From assembly GCF_014205055.1 (NCBI RefSeq), contig NZ_JACHMS010000001.1, forward strand, positions 3,224,001 to 3,288,000: a stretch of DNA of 64,000 bases, written 5' to 3'. The stretch comes from Streptomyces luteogriseus. GTDB lineage: Bacteria > Actinomycetota > Actinomycetes > Streptomycetales > Streptomycetaceae. A program made the position numbers and the translations under genes. Below, in pieces: positions 33,444 through 42,128 of this stretch; the first letter of the stretch is position 1; every line of letters begins with the position of its first letter. The notes under the pieces were generated by a model. It worked only from the letters and a program-made list of their open reading frames with translations, was not told where the DNA came from and did not search any database.

Positions 33444-34278
33444 TTCGTACATCCTCAGCCGTTTGTTGAATCAGGGCGAGGGACGCCTCGGGTGGCAGTG
33501 CGGCGGCCCTGAGCAGATCGTACGACCGGCGGTACTCCTCCACGAGAGCCGAATCGTCGATTGTGTCCCCGCTGTGCTGAGACTCCAAGTAGACCAACGG
33601 TGGGGCATCGAAGAAGGTCATGACCTTGGCCATCCCCATCATGAGTGGGTGCGGCCCACAGTTCCACGGAAGAACCTGGGGAACGATCCGACGGCGATGC
33701 GCCAGCGCAGCGATGTGCTCCAACTGCTCGGCGGTCCGCTCCGGGGGAAGAACCGGTTGCCGCAGCAGCACCTCGGAGAGGATCGCCCAGTACATGGGCG
33801 TCTTGTGGTTGTCCTCGAACAGGCGCGCCCGTGCCAGTCGGGCGCTGACCTTCTCCTCTACCTCCTCCTCCTGAGCCAGCGGCATGGCTGCTCGAACGAG
33901 CGCCCGGGCATAGGCGTCCGTCTGCAGCAAGCCGGGGATCAAGGTCGGACACCACTCCTCGATGGACTTGGCGTGCCGCTCCGCCTCCAGCACCCGCTCG
34001 AAGTAGCTCGCGTGCCCCCGCCGTTTCGCCCGCCGCACGTCCTCGCAACGCCGCCTGAAGAAGCCGTCCGTGCCCAGCACCCTGTCCACGTGCTCGGCGA
34101 GTTCCGCCGGCATCCGGCGCGTTCCCCGCTCGATCTCGCTGAGGTGGCTCGGGCCGTAGAAGCTGCCCTCGACGAGCTGCTGGAGGGTGAGGCCCGCCTC
34201 CTCCCGTTTCCAGCGCAACTCGCTGCCGTAGAAGGTCGGGACGCCCGTCGAACCGTCGATGTCCTTGCGCTGACCCAT
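33424..34278 (-). CDS. WhiJ/Scr1-like helix-turn-helix regulator (DUF5753)
   Basis: A 284-residue XRE-type regulator. The helix-turn-helix is at residues 18-72 (LRWKREEAGLTLQQLVEGSFYGPSHLSEIERG). The rest is a DUF5753 sensor/interaction domain (SIEEWCPTLIPGLLQTDAYARALV, VLPWNCGPHPLMMGM, VYLESQHSGD). Its stop overlaps the start of the DUF397 gene. With the divergent small gene and ATP-binding gene it forms a typical WhiJ-like module, of which Streptomyces genomes have dozens. The binding partner is probably the neighbouring DUF397 protein. Confidence 0.92.
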   Translation of the reverse strand: MGQRKDIDGSTGVPTFYGSELRWKREEAGLTLQQLVEGSFYGPSHLSEIERGTRRMPAELAEHVDRVLGTDGFFRRRCEDVRRAKRRGHASYFERVLEAERHAKSIEEWCPTLIPGLLQTDAYARALVRAAMPLAQEEEVEEKVSARLARARLFEDNHKTPMYWAILSEVLLRQPVLPPERTAEQLEHIAALAHRRRIVPQVLPWNCGPHPLMMGMAKVMTFFDAPPLVYLESQHSGDTIDDSALVEEYRRSYDLLRAAALPPEASLALIQQTAEDVRNGKQRD

Positions 34279-34435
34279 CGTTCACCGTCCTTGGTGTGCC
34301 GTTACCGCCCGCTACCGGCCCTTGCGCCACGCAGCCGCAGTTCAGGAGCGGGAGACCGAAGGGCTGTCACGCTACGACGGTCGGCGCCAGAGTGTGAGGA
34401 GTTCGTCACTCAGCGCACTGGAAGGTGTGAACCCC

Positions 34436-34639
34436 ATGCACAGCCCCGCCGAAGCCGACGCCTGCGTCGAGGAGTTGCGAGCCGCGCTCGCCGCACACGG
34501 CATCACCCTGCCGTCCCTCGGCATCGATCTCCCGGCCTTCGCCTCCCGCTGCCCCACGCGGCCGCTGATCGTGCTCGGCAACTGCAACCTCCGCACCGCC
34601 GGAGCGCTGACGGCCGCCCTCCGCAAGGGCGCGGCGTGA
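34436..34639 (+). CDS. small hypothetical protein of the WhiJ-like cluster
   Basis: A 67-residue protein (MHSPAEADACVEELRAAL to AALRKGAA) with GGAAGGTG before the ATG at 34436. It has no known domain; CPTRPLIVLGNCNLRTAGALTAAL is the most conserved-looking part and also occurs, as I recall, in proteins beside such regulators. Its stop overlaps the ATG of the next gene by one base (TGATG), so the two are coupled. It is divergent from the regulator gene. Confidence 0.65.
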   Translation: MHSPAEADACVEELRAALAAHGITLPSLGIDLPAFASRCPTRPLIVLGNCNLRTAGALTAALRKGAA

Positions 34640-35105
34640 TGCGGCCGACGGTGGCGCTGGAGTTGCTCGCGACCCCCGGCGAGGTGTCCGGTGTGCGGCG
34701 AGCGCTGCGCTCGTACGGGACCGACGTGCAGCTCTGCGCGAGCGAGCTCGTCACGAACGTGATCCGGCACGTCGGGGAGGGCGTCCCCTGACGGTGCGGG
34801 TGTGGCCGGAGGAGGGCGGGCGGGTCCGACTGGGGGTCACCGATCCCGATCCCCGGGCCTTGCCCGTCCTGGTCGCAGCGGCCGGGGCCGAGGCGGAATC
34901 CGGCCGAGGGCTCGCGCTGCTGGACGCGCTGGCCGTGCGGTGGGGCGTGGAGCAGGAGGCCGGCCGCAAGACGGTGTGGTGCGAACTGCTCACCGACGCC
35001 GAAGCCGTCGCCGTCACCGCCGCCGGCACACCGGAAACGCCCGAGCGCCCCGGTCGACGTAGGCGGTCGGCCGGAGCGCTCGGTCATTCATCGGCACGTT
35101 CGTGA
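34639..35105 (+). pseudogene. frameshifted RsbW/AbaA-like ATP-binding gene
   Basis: The first frame gives MRPTVALELLATPGEVSGVR, then ASELVTNVIRHVGEG (the N box), and stops at 34789-34791. The next frame continues without break with TVRVWPEEGGRVRLGVTD, GRGLALLDALAVRWG (G2 box) and GRKTVWCEL. Together they make a normal HATPase_c_2 protein of about 150 residues, as in the intact gene at 14549. One extra C in the CCCC run at 34785-34788 would restore the frame. This could be a true null mutation, a base-calling error in a homopolymer, or slippage. Its place in the WhiJ-like module matches the expected ATP-binding partner. Confidence 0.8.
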
Positions 35106-35199
35106 GCCCGCGGAGCGGGCCGCGCCGAAGCGGGCGGGAGTGGGCCTGTCGCCGCCGGGTTCCGTCGGGGCGGACGGAGAGCGGCGACGGGCCCGGTAC

Positions 35200-35219
35200 C
35201 CCGCACGCCGTTGTGCGGG
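35200..35219 (-). terminator. hairpin downstream of pckG
   Basis: CCCGCAC (35200-35206) pairs with GTGCGGG (35213-35219), loop of 6, about 90 bases past the pckG stop. A second short hairpin (GCCCGC-GGA-GCGGGC, 35106-35120) directly follows the plus-strand pseudogene. Both are modest. Confidence 0.45.
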
Positions 35220-35309
35220 CCCCGCCAGTCGGTTCCGCGGCCGGCCGTGACGATGTTGCTGGTCAGGGCACTGTCGGTTCCAGCCGGCCGCGGAGTACAG
35301 GGGGTGGGC

Positions 35310-37139
35310 TCAGCCCAGGCGCTCGACCAGCGCGCGGTACTGGTCCCACAGCTCCTTCGGCGTGTGGTCGCCGAAGGTGTTGAGGTGCTCGGGGACCAGG
35401 GCGGCCTCCTCGCGCCAGACCTCCTTGTCGACCGTGAGCAGGAACTCCAGGTCGGAGTCGGCCAGTTCCAGGCCGTCGGTGTCGAGGGCCTCCTTGGTCG
35501 GCAGGACCCCGATCGGAGTCTCGACGCCCTCGGCCGTGCCCTCCAGGCGCTCCACGATCCACTTCAGGACGCGGCTGTTCTCACCGAAGCCGGGCCAGAC
35601 GAACTTGCCCTCGTCGTCCTTGCGGAACCAGTTGACGTAGTAGATCTTCGGCAGCTTGGACTGGTCCTTGTCCTTGGCCACGTCGACCCAGTGGGCCATG
35701 TAGTCGCCCATGTTGTAGCCGCAGAACGGCAGCATCGCGAACGGGTCGCGGCGCAGCTCACCGACCTTGCCCTCGGCGGCGGCGGTCTTCTCGGAGGCCA
35801 CGTTGGCACCGAGGAACACGCCGTGGTTCCAGTCGAAGGACTCCGTCACCAGCGGCACGGCGGTGGCGCGGCGGCCACCGAAGAGGATCGCCGAGATCGG
35901 CACACCCTTGGGGTCCTCCCACTCCGGCGCGATGATCGGGCACTGCGAGGCCGGGACGGTGAAGCGGGCGTTGGGGTGGGCGGCCGGGACGCCGGACTCG
36001 GGCGTCCAGTCGTTGCCCTTCCAGTCCGTCAGGTGGGCCGGAGTCTCCTCCGTCATGCCCTCCCACCAGATGTCGTTGTCGTCGGTGAGGGCGACGTTGG
36101 TGAAGACGGAGTTGCCCCACAGCGTCTTCATCGCGTTGGCGTTGGTGTGCTCGCCGGTGCCGGGCGCGACACCGAAGAAGCCGGCCTCGGGGTTGATCGC
36201 GTACAGGCGGCCGTCCTCGCCGAAGCGCATCCAGGCGATGTCGTCGCCGATGGTCTCGACGGTCCAGCCGGGGACGGTCGGCTCCAGCATGGCGAGGTTG
36301 GTCTTGCCGCAGGCGCTCGGGAAGGCCGCGGCGACGTACTTGGCCTCGCCGCGCGGCGGGGTCAGCTTCAGGACCAGCATGTGCTCGGCGAGCCAGCCCT
36401 CGTCACGGGCCATGACGGAGGCGATGCGCAGGGCGTAGCACTTCTTGCCGAGCAGGGCGTTGCCGCCGTAGCCCGAGCCGTAGGACCAGATCTCGCGGTC
36501 CTCGGGGAAGTGCGAGATGTACTTGGTCTGGTTGCAGGGCCAGGGGACGTCCGCCTGGCCGGGCTCCAGCGGGGCGCCCAGGGTGTGCACGGCCTTGACG
36601 AAGAAGCCGTCGGAGCCGAGCTCGTCCAGGACGGCCTGGCCCATGCGCGTCATCGTGCGCATCGACACGGCGACGTACGCCGAGTCCGTGATCTCCACAC
36701 CGAGTGCGGACAGCGGCGAGCCGAGCGGGCCCATGCAGAAGGGCACGACGTACATGGTCCGGCCGCGCATCGAGCCGCGGAACAGGCCGCCCTGGCCCTC
36801 GGAGCCCTGGAAGATCTCCCGCATCTCGGCGGGGGCCTTCCAGTGGTTGGTCGGGCCCGCGTCCGCCTCCTTCTCGGAGCAGATGAACGTCCGGTCCTCC
36901 ACGCGGGCGACGTCGGTGGGGTCGGAGGCCGCGTAGTAGGAGTGGGGGCGCTTGATCGGGTCGAGTTTCCGGAAGGTGCCCTTCTCGACGAGCTCCCCGC
37001 ACAGGCGCTCGTACTCGGCCTCGGATCCGTCACACCAGACCACGTTGTCCGGCTGCGTCAGTTCTGCGATCTCGTTGACCCACGAGATCAGTCCCTGATG
37101 GGTGGTGGGGACGGTGGGAGCCGCGATGTCGCGCGCCAC
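35310..37139 (-). CDS. pckG: phosphoenolpyruvate carboxykinase (GTP)
   Basis: A 609-residue cytoplasmic enzyme converting oxaloacetate and GTP to PEP, GDP and CO2, the first step of gluconeogenesis. The GTP-class kinase loop is [13 protein letters not shown], with the reactive Cys at 277 and Lys279. Other signatures are [38 protein letters not shown] and ILFGGRR. Length is normal for the GTP-dependent class, which differs from the shorter ATP-type enzymes. The start is a GTG with TAGGAG upstream. It is monocistronic. Confidence 0.97.
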   Translation of the reverse strand: MARDIAAPTVPTTHQGLISWVNEIAELTQPDNVVWCDGSEAEYERLCGELVEKGTFRKLDPIKRPHSYYAASDPTDVARVEDRTFICSEKEADAGPTNHWKAPAEMREIFQGSEGQGGLFRGSMRGRTMYVVPFCMGPLGSPLSALGVEITDSAYVAVSMRTMTRMGQAVLDELGSDGFFVKAVHTLGAPLEPGQADVPWPCNQTKYISHFPEDREIWSYGSGYGGNALLGKKCYALRIASVMARDEGWLAEHMLVLKLTPPRGEAKYVAAAFPSACGKTNLAMLEPTVPGWTVETIGDDIAWMRFGEDGRLYAINPEAGFFGVAPGTGEHTNANAMKTLWGNSVFTNVALTDDNDIWWEGMTEETPAHLTDWKGNDWTPESGVPAAHPNARFTVPASQCPIIAPEWEDPKGVPISAILFGGRRATAVPLVTESFDWNHGVFLGANVASEKTAAAEGKVGELRRDPFAMLPFCGYNMGDYMAHWVDVAKDKDQSKLPKIYYVNWFRKDDEGKFVWPGFGENSRVLKWIVERLEGTAEGVETPIGVLPTKEALDTDGLELADSDLEFLLTVDKEVWREEAALVPEHLNTFGDHTPKELWDQYRALVERLG

Positions 37140-37467
37140 GATTGCTCCTAAATGAGGGTTTTTTTGTGATGTGGAGGCCCCGTGGGGGCTGCGACCCGGA
37201 TGCTTCAGGGTGGATCTTGGCGCTCATCCGGTGCCGACCGCACTCATTTGATCATCCGACGTGCGCGCCCATCTGTCCAGAGGAGCGCACAGGTGAGCAA
37301 CGTGAGGCTCGCCACGGTTTCCCGCGCCGTCTTTACGTGCACGTTGCGTTCACCTGACAGTCCGTTTGCGTGACCATCTCGGGGTCGCGGTGAGAGGATG
37401 GCCACTCTTCACCGGACAAGGCGAGGCACTGATACGTGACTTACGGTTCCGTAGCTACCATTCGTCC
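37140..37467. other. 328-base divergent promoter region between pckG and the haemolysin III gene
   Basis: It holds the pckG leader and promoter on the left, including a run of seven T at 37159-37165 next to the ribosome-binding region. On the right is the promoter of the plus-strand gene, where TACGG-TT-CCGTA (37442-37453) is a palindrome that could be an operator, followed by TAGCTA as a weak -10. The frames open across it lack coding signals. No small RNA is evident. Confidence 0.5.
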
Positions 37468-38181
37468 ATGACTGCGTTCGTCCCCGACGCGCCCACGGAC
37501 TCGGCGGCCGACGGCCACGGTCCGAAGGCGCTCGATCTGCCGCACCCGGTGAAGCCGAAGCTGCGCGGCTGGCTGCATCTCGGCATGTTCCCGGCCGCCC
37601 TGGTCGCCGGCCTGGTGCTGACCGCCCTCGCCGACTCCACCAGGGGACGCATCGCCTGCGGGATCTTCGCCCTGACGGCATGCCTGCTGTTCGGCGTGAG
37701 CGCGCTGTACCACCGGGGCAACTGGAGCCCCCGCATGGACGGCGTCCTGCGTCGGCTGGACCACGCCAACATCTTCCTGATCATCGCGGGCACCTACACG
37801 CCGCTGACCATGCTGCTCCTGCCGGGAGCCAAGGGGCAGTGGCTGCTGTGGGGCATCTGGGGTGCGGCCGTGGCCGGCATTCTCTTCCGGGTCTTCTGGG
37901 TCGGCGCCCCGCGCTGGCTCTACACGCCCTGCTACATCGCGATGGGCTGGGCGGCCGTCTTCTACCTGCCCGATTTCATGCGGACCGGCGGCATCGCCGT
38001 CCTCGTCCTGGTCGTCGTCGGCGGCCTGCTCTACAGCGCCGGCGGCGTGGTCTACGGGATCAAGCGGCCGAACCCGTCACCGCGCTGGTTCGGTTTCCAC
38101 GAGGTGTTCCACTCCCTCACCCTGGCGGCCTTCATCGCGCACTACGTGGGGATCTCGCTGGTGGCGTACCAGCACGGATAG
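37468..38181 (+). CDS. haemolysin III / TrhA-family membrane protein
   Basis: A 237-residue protein with seven membrane helices. The family pattern is clear: FGVSALYHRGNW, the LDHANIFLIIAGTYTPLTMLLLP segment, and FGFHEVFHSLTLAAFIAHYVG. The conserved His, Ser and Asp residues of the CREST superfamily (S-x3-H, D-H-A, H-x3-H) are all present, suggesting a metal-dependent membrane hydrolase-type site. The role in Streptomyces is membrane homeostasis by analogy with TrhA. The ATG at 37468 is used; the open frame upstream is promoter sequence. It precedes a TetR gene in the same direction. Confidence 0.9.
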   Translation: MTAFVPDAPTDSAADGHGPKALDLPHPVKPKLRGWLHLGMFPAALVAGLVLTALADSTRGRIACGIFALTACLLFGVSALYHRGNWSPRMDGVLRRLDHANIFLIIAGTYTPLTMLLLPGAKGQWLLWGIWGAAVAGILFRVFWVGAPRWLYTPCYIAMGWAAVFYLPDFMRTGGIAVLVLVVVGGLLYSAGGVVYGIKRPNPSPRWFGFHEVFHSLTLAAFIAHYVGISLVAYQHG

Positions 38182-38255
38182 CCTCCCTCCCCCCACTCGG
38201 GCCACGGCTGCCGGCCGTGGCCCTCCGCACGCCCGGACCACTCCGATGGCCGACA

Positions 38256-38891
38256 ATGACCTCCATGACGGCCCCTCGCACCACCGCCGCCGGCCGGCCC
38301 CCGCTGGGGCTCCGGGAGCGGAAGAAGATCAAGACCCGCCAGGCGATCCGCACCGCGGCCTACGCGCTGATCGAGGAGCAGGGCTACGACGCCACGACGA
38401 TCGAGCAGATCGCCGACCGCGCCGAGGTGTCGCCGTCGACCGTCTTCCGGTACTTCCCCGCCAAGGAGGACATCGTCGTCACCGACGAATGGGGCCCGGT
38501 GATGACGGCCGAGCTCCGTGCTCGGCCCACGGACGAGTCGTGGGCCGACACCCTGCGGTACGTGTTGCGCACGGCCCTCGATCTGGGCCTCGCCGAGGAG
38601 CCCGCCGTCATCCGGCTGCGGACGCGGCTCGGGGTCGAGGTGCCCGCGGTCCGGGCCCGCATGCTGGAGAACGCCGCGGCCACCGGCCGGCTGCTCCGGG
38701 ACGCCCTGGCGGAGCGCTCCGGACTCGACCCCGACAGCCTGGAGCTGCGCGTCTTCTCCATGTCCGTGATGGGCGGGCTGATGGAGGTCGGCCACTACTG
38801 GGCCGAGACCGGCCACCACGACGACATCCGGGATCTCGTCGACCGCGCCCTGCACGTCCTGGAGCACGGCCTGCCGACCGGAAAACACTGA
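38256..38891 (+). CDS. TetR-family transcriptional regulator
   Basis: A 211-residue regulator. The helix-turn-helix lies at about 24-70 (TRQAIRTAAYALIEEQGYDATTIEQIADRAEVSPSTVFRYFPAKEDIV). The C-terminal ligand domain is of the AcrR/MftR-like type (LRYVLRTALDLGLAEEPAVIRLR). Start choice is open between ATGs at 38256 and 38265; neither has a good ribosome-binding site. It is 74 bases after the TrhA-like gene. Its target is unknown; divergent partners are absent, so it may act on the gene upstream or at a distance. Confidence 0.88.
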   Translation: MTSMTAPRTTAAGRPPLGLRERKKIKTRQAIRTAAYALIEEQGYDATTIEQIADRAEVSPSTVFRYFPAKEDIVVTDEWGPVMTAELRARPTDESWADTLRYVLRTALDLGLAEEPAVIRLRTRLGVEVPAVRARMLENAAATGRLLRDALAERSGLDPDSLELRVFSMSVMGGLMEVGHYWAETGHHDDIRDLVDRALHVLEHGLPTGKH

Positions 38892-38924
38892 GGCCGGCGC
38901 AGTGCGCCATGGCATCCTGACCGG

Positions 38925-39656
38925 GTGAACGGTCCCGAGATCCAGGTCGAGTTCGCCCCCGAGCTGCATGTGTTCGTGCCCCGGGCCCGAGCGGCGGGCG
39001 CCGTGCGGGCCGCCACCGACGGCGTCTCCAGCCTCGGCCATGTCGTCGAGTCGCTGGGCGTGCCGCTGACCGAGGTCGGCGCGCTGCTCGTGGACGGCCG
39101 CGAGGTGCCCTTCGCGCACGTCCCGGCGGCCGGCGAGTCGGTGACCGTGCGGGCCGTCGCCCGCCCCCAGCAGGTCCCGGGCGCTCCCCTGCGCTTCCTC
39201 CTCGACGTGCACCTCGGCACGCTGGCCCGTCGGCTGCGCCTCCTCGGCGTGGACACGGCCTACGAGTCGACCGACATCGGCGACCCGGCCCTCGCGGCGC
39301 GTTCGGCGGCCGAGCGGCGGGTGATGCTGAGCCGCGACCGGGGGCTGCTGCGGCGCCGGGAGCTGTGGGCGGGGGCGTTCGTGTACAGCACGCGGCCCGA
39401 GGAGCAGCTGCGGGACGTGCTGGAGCGGTTCCGGCCCGAGTTGCTTCCCTGGACGCGGTGCACGGCCTGCAACGGGGTGCTGCGCGAGGCGACGAAGGAC
39501 GAGGTCGCCGATCAGCTGAAGCACGGGACGCATGCGACGTACGACGTGTTCGCGCAGTGCACGGCGTGCGGCCGGGCCTATTGGCGGGGGGCGCATCATG
39601 AGCAGTTGGAGGCGATCGTGGAACAGGCGATCGCGCTTCGCGCGGAGCGCCATTGA
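38925..39656 (+). CDS. Mut7-C protein with ubiquitin-like and PIN-like RNase domains
   Basis: A 243-residue protein. The N-terminal ~85 residues match the Mut7-C ubiquitin/ThiS-like domain (EIQVEFAPELHVFVP, LLVDGREVPFAHVPAAGESVTV). Then comes a Mut7-C PIN-like domain (FLLDVHLGTLARRLRLLGVDTAY, RRVMLSRDRGLLRRREL) with acidic residues for a metal site. A zinc ribbon (TRCTACNGVL, QCTACGRAYWRG) ends the core. The family is predicted to cleave RNA. The start is a GTG, 33 bases after the TetR stop. Its substrate is not known. Confidence 0.88.
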   Translation: MNGPEIQVEFAPELHVFVPRARAAGAVRAATDGVSSLGHVVESLGVPLTEVGALLVDGREVPFAHVPAAGESVTVRAVARPQQVPGAPLRFLLDVHLGTLARRLRLLGVDTAYESTDIGDPALAARSAAERRVMLSRDRGLLRRRELWAGAFVYSTRPEEQLRDVLERFRPELLPWTRCTACNGVLREATKDEVADQLKHGTHATYDVFAQCTACGRAYWRGAHHEQLEAIVEQAIALRAERH

Positions 39657-39725
39657 GGTGAGCGCCGCGGGGAACCGCGGTCGGTGTGGCCCGTCGCGCA
39701 GTTCCCCGCGCCCCCGACAGGGGCG

Positions 39726-42128
39726 TCAGCGCCTGATCAGGTCCTTCTTGCCGCAGGCGATCCCGTCCCTGCTCCGGTCCAGGCCCAAGGGATCGTCCTT
39801 GCCGTTGACCTTCAGGCGGCCGTAGTCGTTCGTCCTGAGCCACTCACAGCGTGCCGCCGTGGTCTTCTTCACCTCCGCCGGGAAGTCCGTCGGCACGCAG
39901 ACGTTGATCGAGCCGTAGTGGCGGTCGCAGCCCGAGATCGTCGGGCTGACCTTCTGCGACGTCCGCTTCTTGCCGGGCTTGACGACCTTGCCCGTGGGCT
40001 CGTCCGCGAAGTCGTGGACATGGGCCGAGGCATCCGTCGCCTTGAGCGCCTGCGGGCCCTGGAGGTGCACCCACTTCGCCACCGAGGGCACGCCGTCGGC
40101 GTCGACCGCGAAGAGCATGTACCAGCCGGGCGGGGCCAGGTTGGGGTTGCTCGTGACGTTCAGGTCGACGTTGTCGCCGTCGACCGACAGCGGCAGGTCC
40201 ACGAACCGCTGGTTCGGGTCCGAGGAGTGTGTGACGGCGGCCGGGCGGATCAGCTCGGCCTTGGCGATGGGCCGGTCGACGGTGATCCGCTGGGTGTCGC
40301 CGTAGTTCCACTCGGTGTCGATGACGGAGGTGATCCGCGGACGAGGGCCCTTGAAGAGGTACGGCGGGCTGTACACCGACACGTCCTGGTTCCAGGAGCC
40401 GTTGCCCGGGTTGTCGCCGGTCGTCATCACCCGGCCGTCGGGCAGCAGGAACGCCGAGGAGTGGTAGCCGCGCGCCTCGGGGTCGACGGCGACCGGGTCG
40501 AAAGTCTCCGACTCGGGGTCGAAGATCGACGTCTCGTAGACCGGGTCGGCGCGGTTGTGCAGCGCACCGCCCGTCTCCAGCACCTTGCCGTCGGGCATCA
40601 GCACCGCGGAGACGTACATCTTGCCCTGGTTCCCGGTCTGCGGGACCGGACCGTTGCCGAGGTCGACCGTGCCCTGCGGGATCGGCGGCCCGGCCACGTA
40701 GGCGGGGTTCGGCTGCTTGAGGTCGATGATGTCGGTCAGGCGGTTCGCGTCCGGGTTGGAGTCGATGTTGCCGCCGCCGAGGGTGAGGACCTTCTGGTCC
40801 TGCGCCGGGGGCAGCAGCACGCTCGCCGACTGGTCGCGCTCGTCCTTGTCGCGCAGGCCCGGCACCTGGGTGGTGGTGTTGGCGCCGTAGTCGTAGATCG
40901 CCGATCCCGTGCCCGGGATGTTGTTGCCGAAGACGTGGCTGCCCGAGTAGAAGAGGCGGCCGTCCTGCATCAGGATCATCGACGGGTACAGGCCCCAGTA
41001 CGACCAGGTCTGGTTGACCTTCCACAGCGGCTGCCACTGCTGCTCGGCCTCGGAGAACAGTTCGGCGGTGACCGAGCCGGTGGAGTCCTCGCGCAGCCCA
41101 CCGAAGGAGATGACGTCACCGTTGCCGAGGATCGTCGCCGACGGATACCAGTGGCCGTCGTTCATGTCGTTGGTCTTGGAGTAGGTCTCGGTCTCCGGGT
41201 CGAAGATGTACGAGTCCTTGTAGCCCTCGTAGCCGTGCCCGCCGGGCACCGGGTACGCCTTGTTGCCGCTCATCACGAGCACGCGCCCGTCCTGGAGCTG
41301 CACGTGTCCCGCGCAGAACATGTCCTTCGGCGTGGGGATGATCTTGTACGAGCCGTTCGCCGGATCGTAGACCGCCGAGGTGAAGGTGCCGGCCTCGAAC
41401 ATCGACTCGTCGTTGCCGGAGCCCGCGATCAGCAGCACCTTGCCGTTGTTCAGGACGACCGAGTGCATGGAGCGGACCGGGTTCTGCGTGGGCAGCACGT
41501 CCCACTTGCCGTTGGCGCACTGATCGGCGGTGCCGGTGCACTCGGGCGGCAGGACCGGGTCGGGCACCTGGTCCATGGTGTAGTCGTCGGTGGTGGCGGA
41601 GCCCGTGCCGTAGACGGAGACGCCCCAGGACATGCGGTCGGTGCCGGCGGGGACCTCGGGGGTGCGGACGGTGGCCTCGGTCCAGTTCCCGGCCAGGTCC
41701 AGCGTCTTGAGGTCGGTCCAGTACTGCCAGCCGGCCGTGGTGTCGTGCCGGAAGAGCGTGATCGCCGCGTCGGGCGTGGTCGTCTTGTACCAGAGGCCGA
41801 GGTCGTACTGCTTGCCCGGCGTCACCACCGGCGCGCACGCGGCGGACTCGGTGATCAGCGCCTTGCGGTCGCCCTCGACGCGACGGGTCAGCTCGACCTT
41901 CATCGCCTTGGCGCCGGTGTGCGCGTCGGCCGTGGTGGTGAAGGTGAAGTCGTTGTCGCCCCAGCCGGACTTCTCCCAGCAGTAGGGCATGCCGTCGGCT
42001 CCGGCGGTCTCGAAACCCGGGTTCTTGATGAGGTTGGCGGCGGAGGCGGGCTGCGGTGCGGTCAGGAGCAGCCCCGAGGTGAGGGCTGCCACGGACAGGA
42101 GTGCGGTCGTTCTGCGACGAGGTCTCAC
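39726..42128 (-). CDS. galactose-oxidase-like copper radical oxidase (GlxA-like) with CBM and excalibur domain
   Basis: An 800-residue secreted enzyme. A signal peptide covers residues 1-31. A carbohydrate-binding module (about 33-165, NLIKNPGFETAG) precedes a Kelch beta-propeller oxidase domain and its C-terminal DUF1929 domain. The copper site is complete by comparison with galactose oxidase: Cys272 and Tyr328 (Cys-Tyr cross-link), Tyr555-His556 and His634 (VTHSSDPNQR). The last ~65 residues form an excalibur-like calcium-binding domain ending in LDRSRDGIACGKKD. GlxA in S. lividans is about 645 residues, as I recall, so the extra tail is notable. The GTG start with AAGGAG overlaps the upstream stop (GTGA). 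It probably oxidises the glycan made by the three upstream genes. Confidence 0.9.
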   Translation of the reverse strand: MRPRRRTTALLSVAALTSGLLLTAPQPASAANLIKNPGFETAGADGMPYCWEKSGWGDNDFTFTTTADAHTGAKAMKVELTRRVEGDRKALITESAACAPVVTPGKQYDLGLWYKTTTPDAAITLFRHDTTAGWQYWTDLKTLDLAGNWTEATVRTPEVPAGTDRMSWGVSVYGTGSATTDDYTMDQVPDPVLPPECTGTADQCANGKWDVLPTQNPVRSMHSVVLNNGKVLLIAGSGNDESMFEAGTFTSAVYDPANGSYKIIPTPKDMFCAGHVQLQDGRVLVMSGNKAYPVPGGHGYEGYKDSYIFDPETETYSKTNDMNDGHWYPSATILGNGDVISFGGLREDSTGSVTAELFSEAEQQWQPLWKVNQTWSYWGLYPSMILMQDGRLFYSGSHVFGNNIPGTGSAIYDYGANTTTQVPGLRDKDERDQSASVLLPPAQDQKVLTLGGGNIDSNPDANRLTDIIDLKQPNPAYVAGPPIPQGTVDLGNGPVPQTGNQGKMYVSAVLMPDGKVLETGGALHNRADPVYETSIFDPESETFDPVAVDPEARGYHSSAFLLPDGRVMTTGDNPGNGSWNQDVSVYSPPYLFKGPRPRITSVIDTEWNYGDTQRITVDRPIAKAELIRPAAVTHSSDPNQRFVDLPLSVDGDNVDLNVTSNPNLAPPGWYMLFAVDADGVPSVAKWVHLQGPQALKATDASAHVHDFADEPTGKVVKPGKKRTSQKVSPTISGCDRHYGSINVCVPTDFPAEVKKTTAARCEWLRTNDYGRLKVNGKDDPLGLDRSRDGIACGKKDLIRR

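Noticed and set aside
35211..37151. 646-codon plus-strand frame opposite pckG
   Set aside because: pckG is complete and certain; the antisense frame has no recognisable domain.
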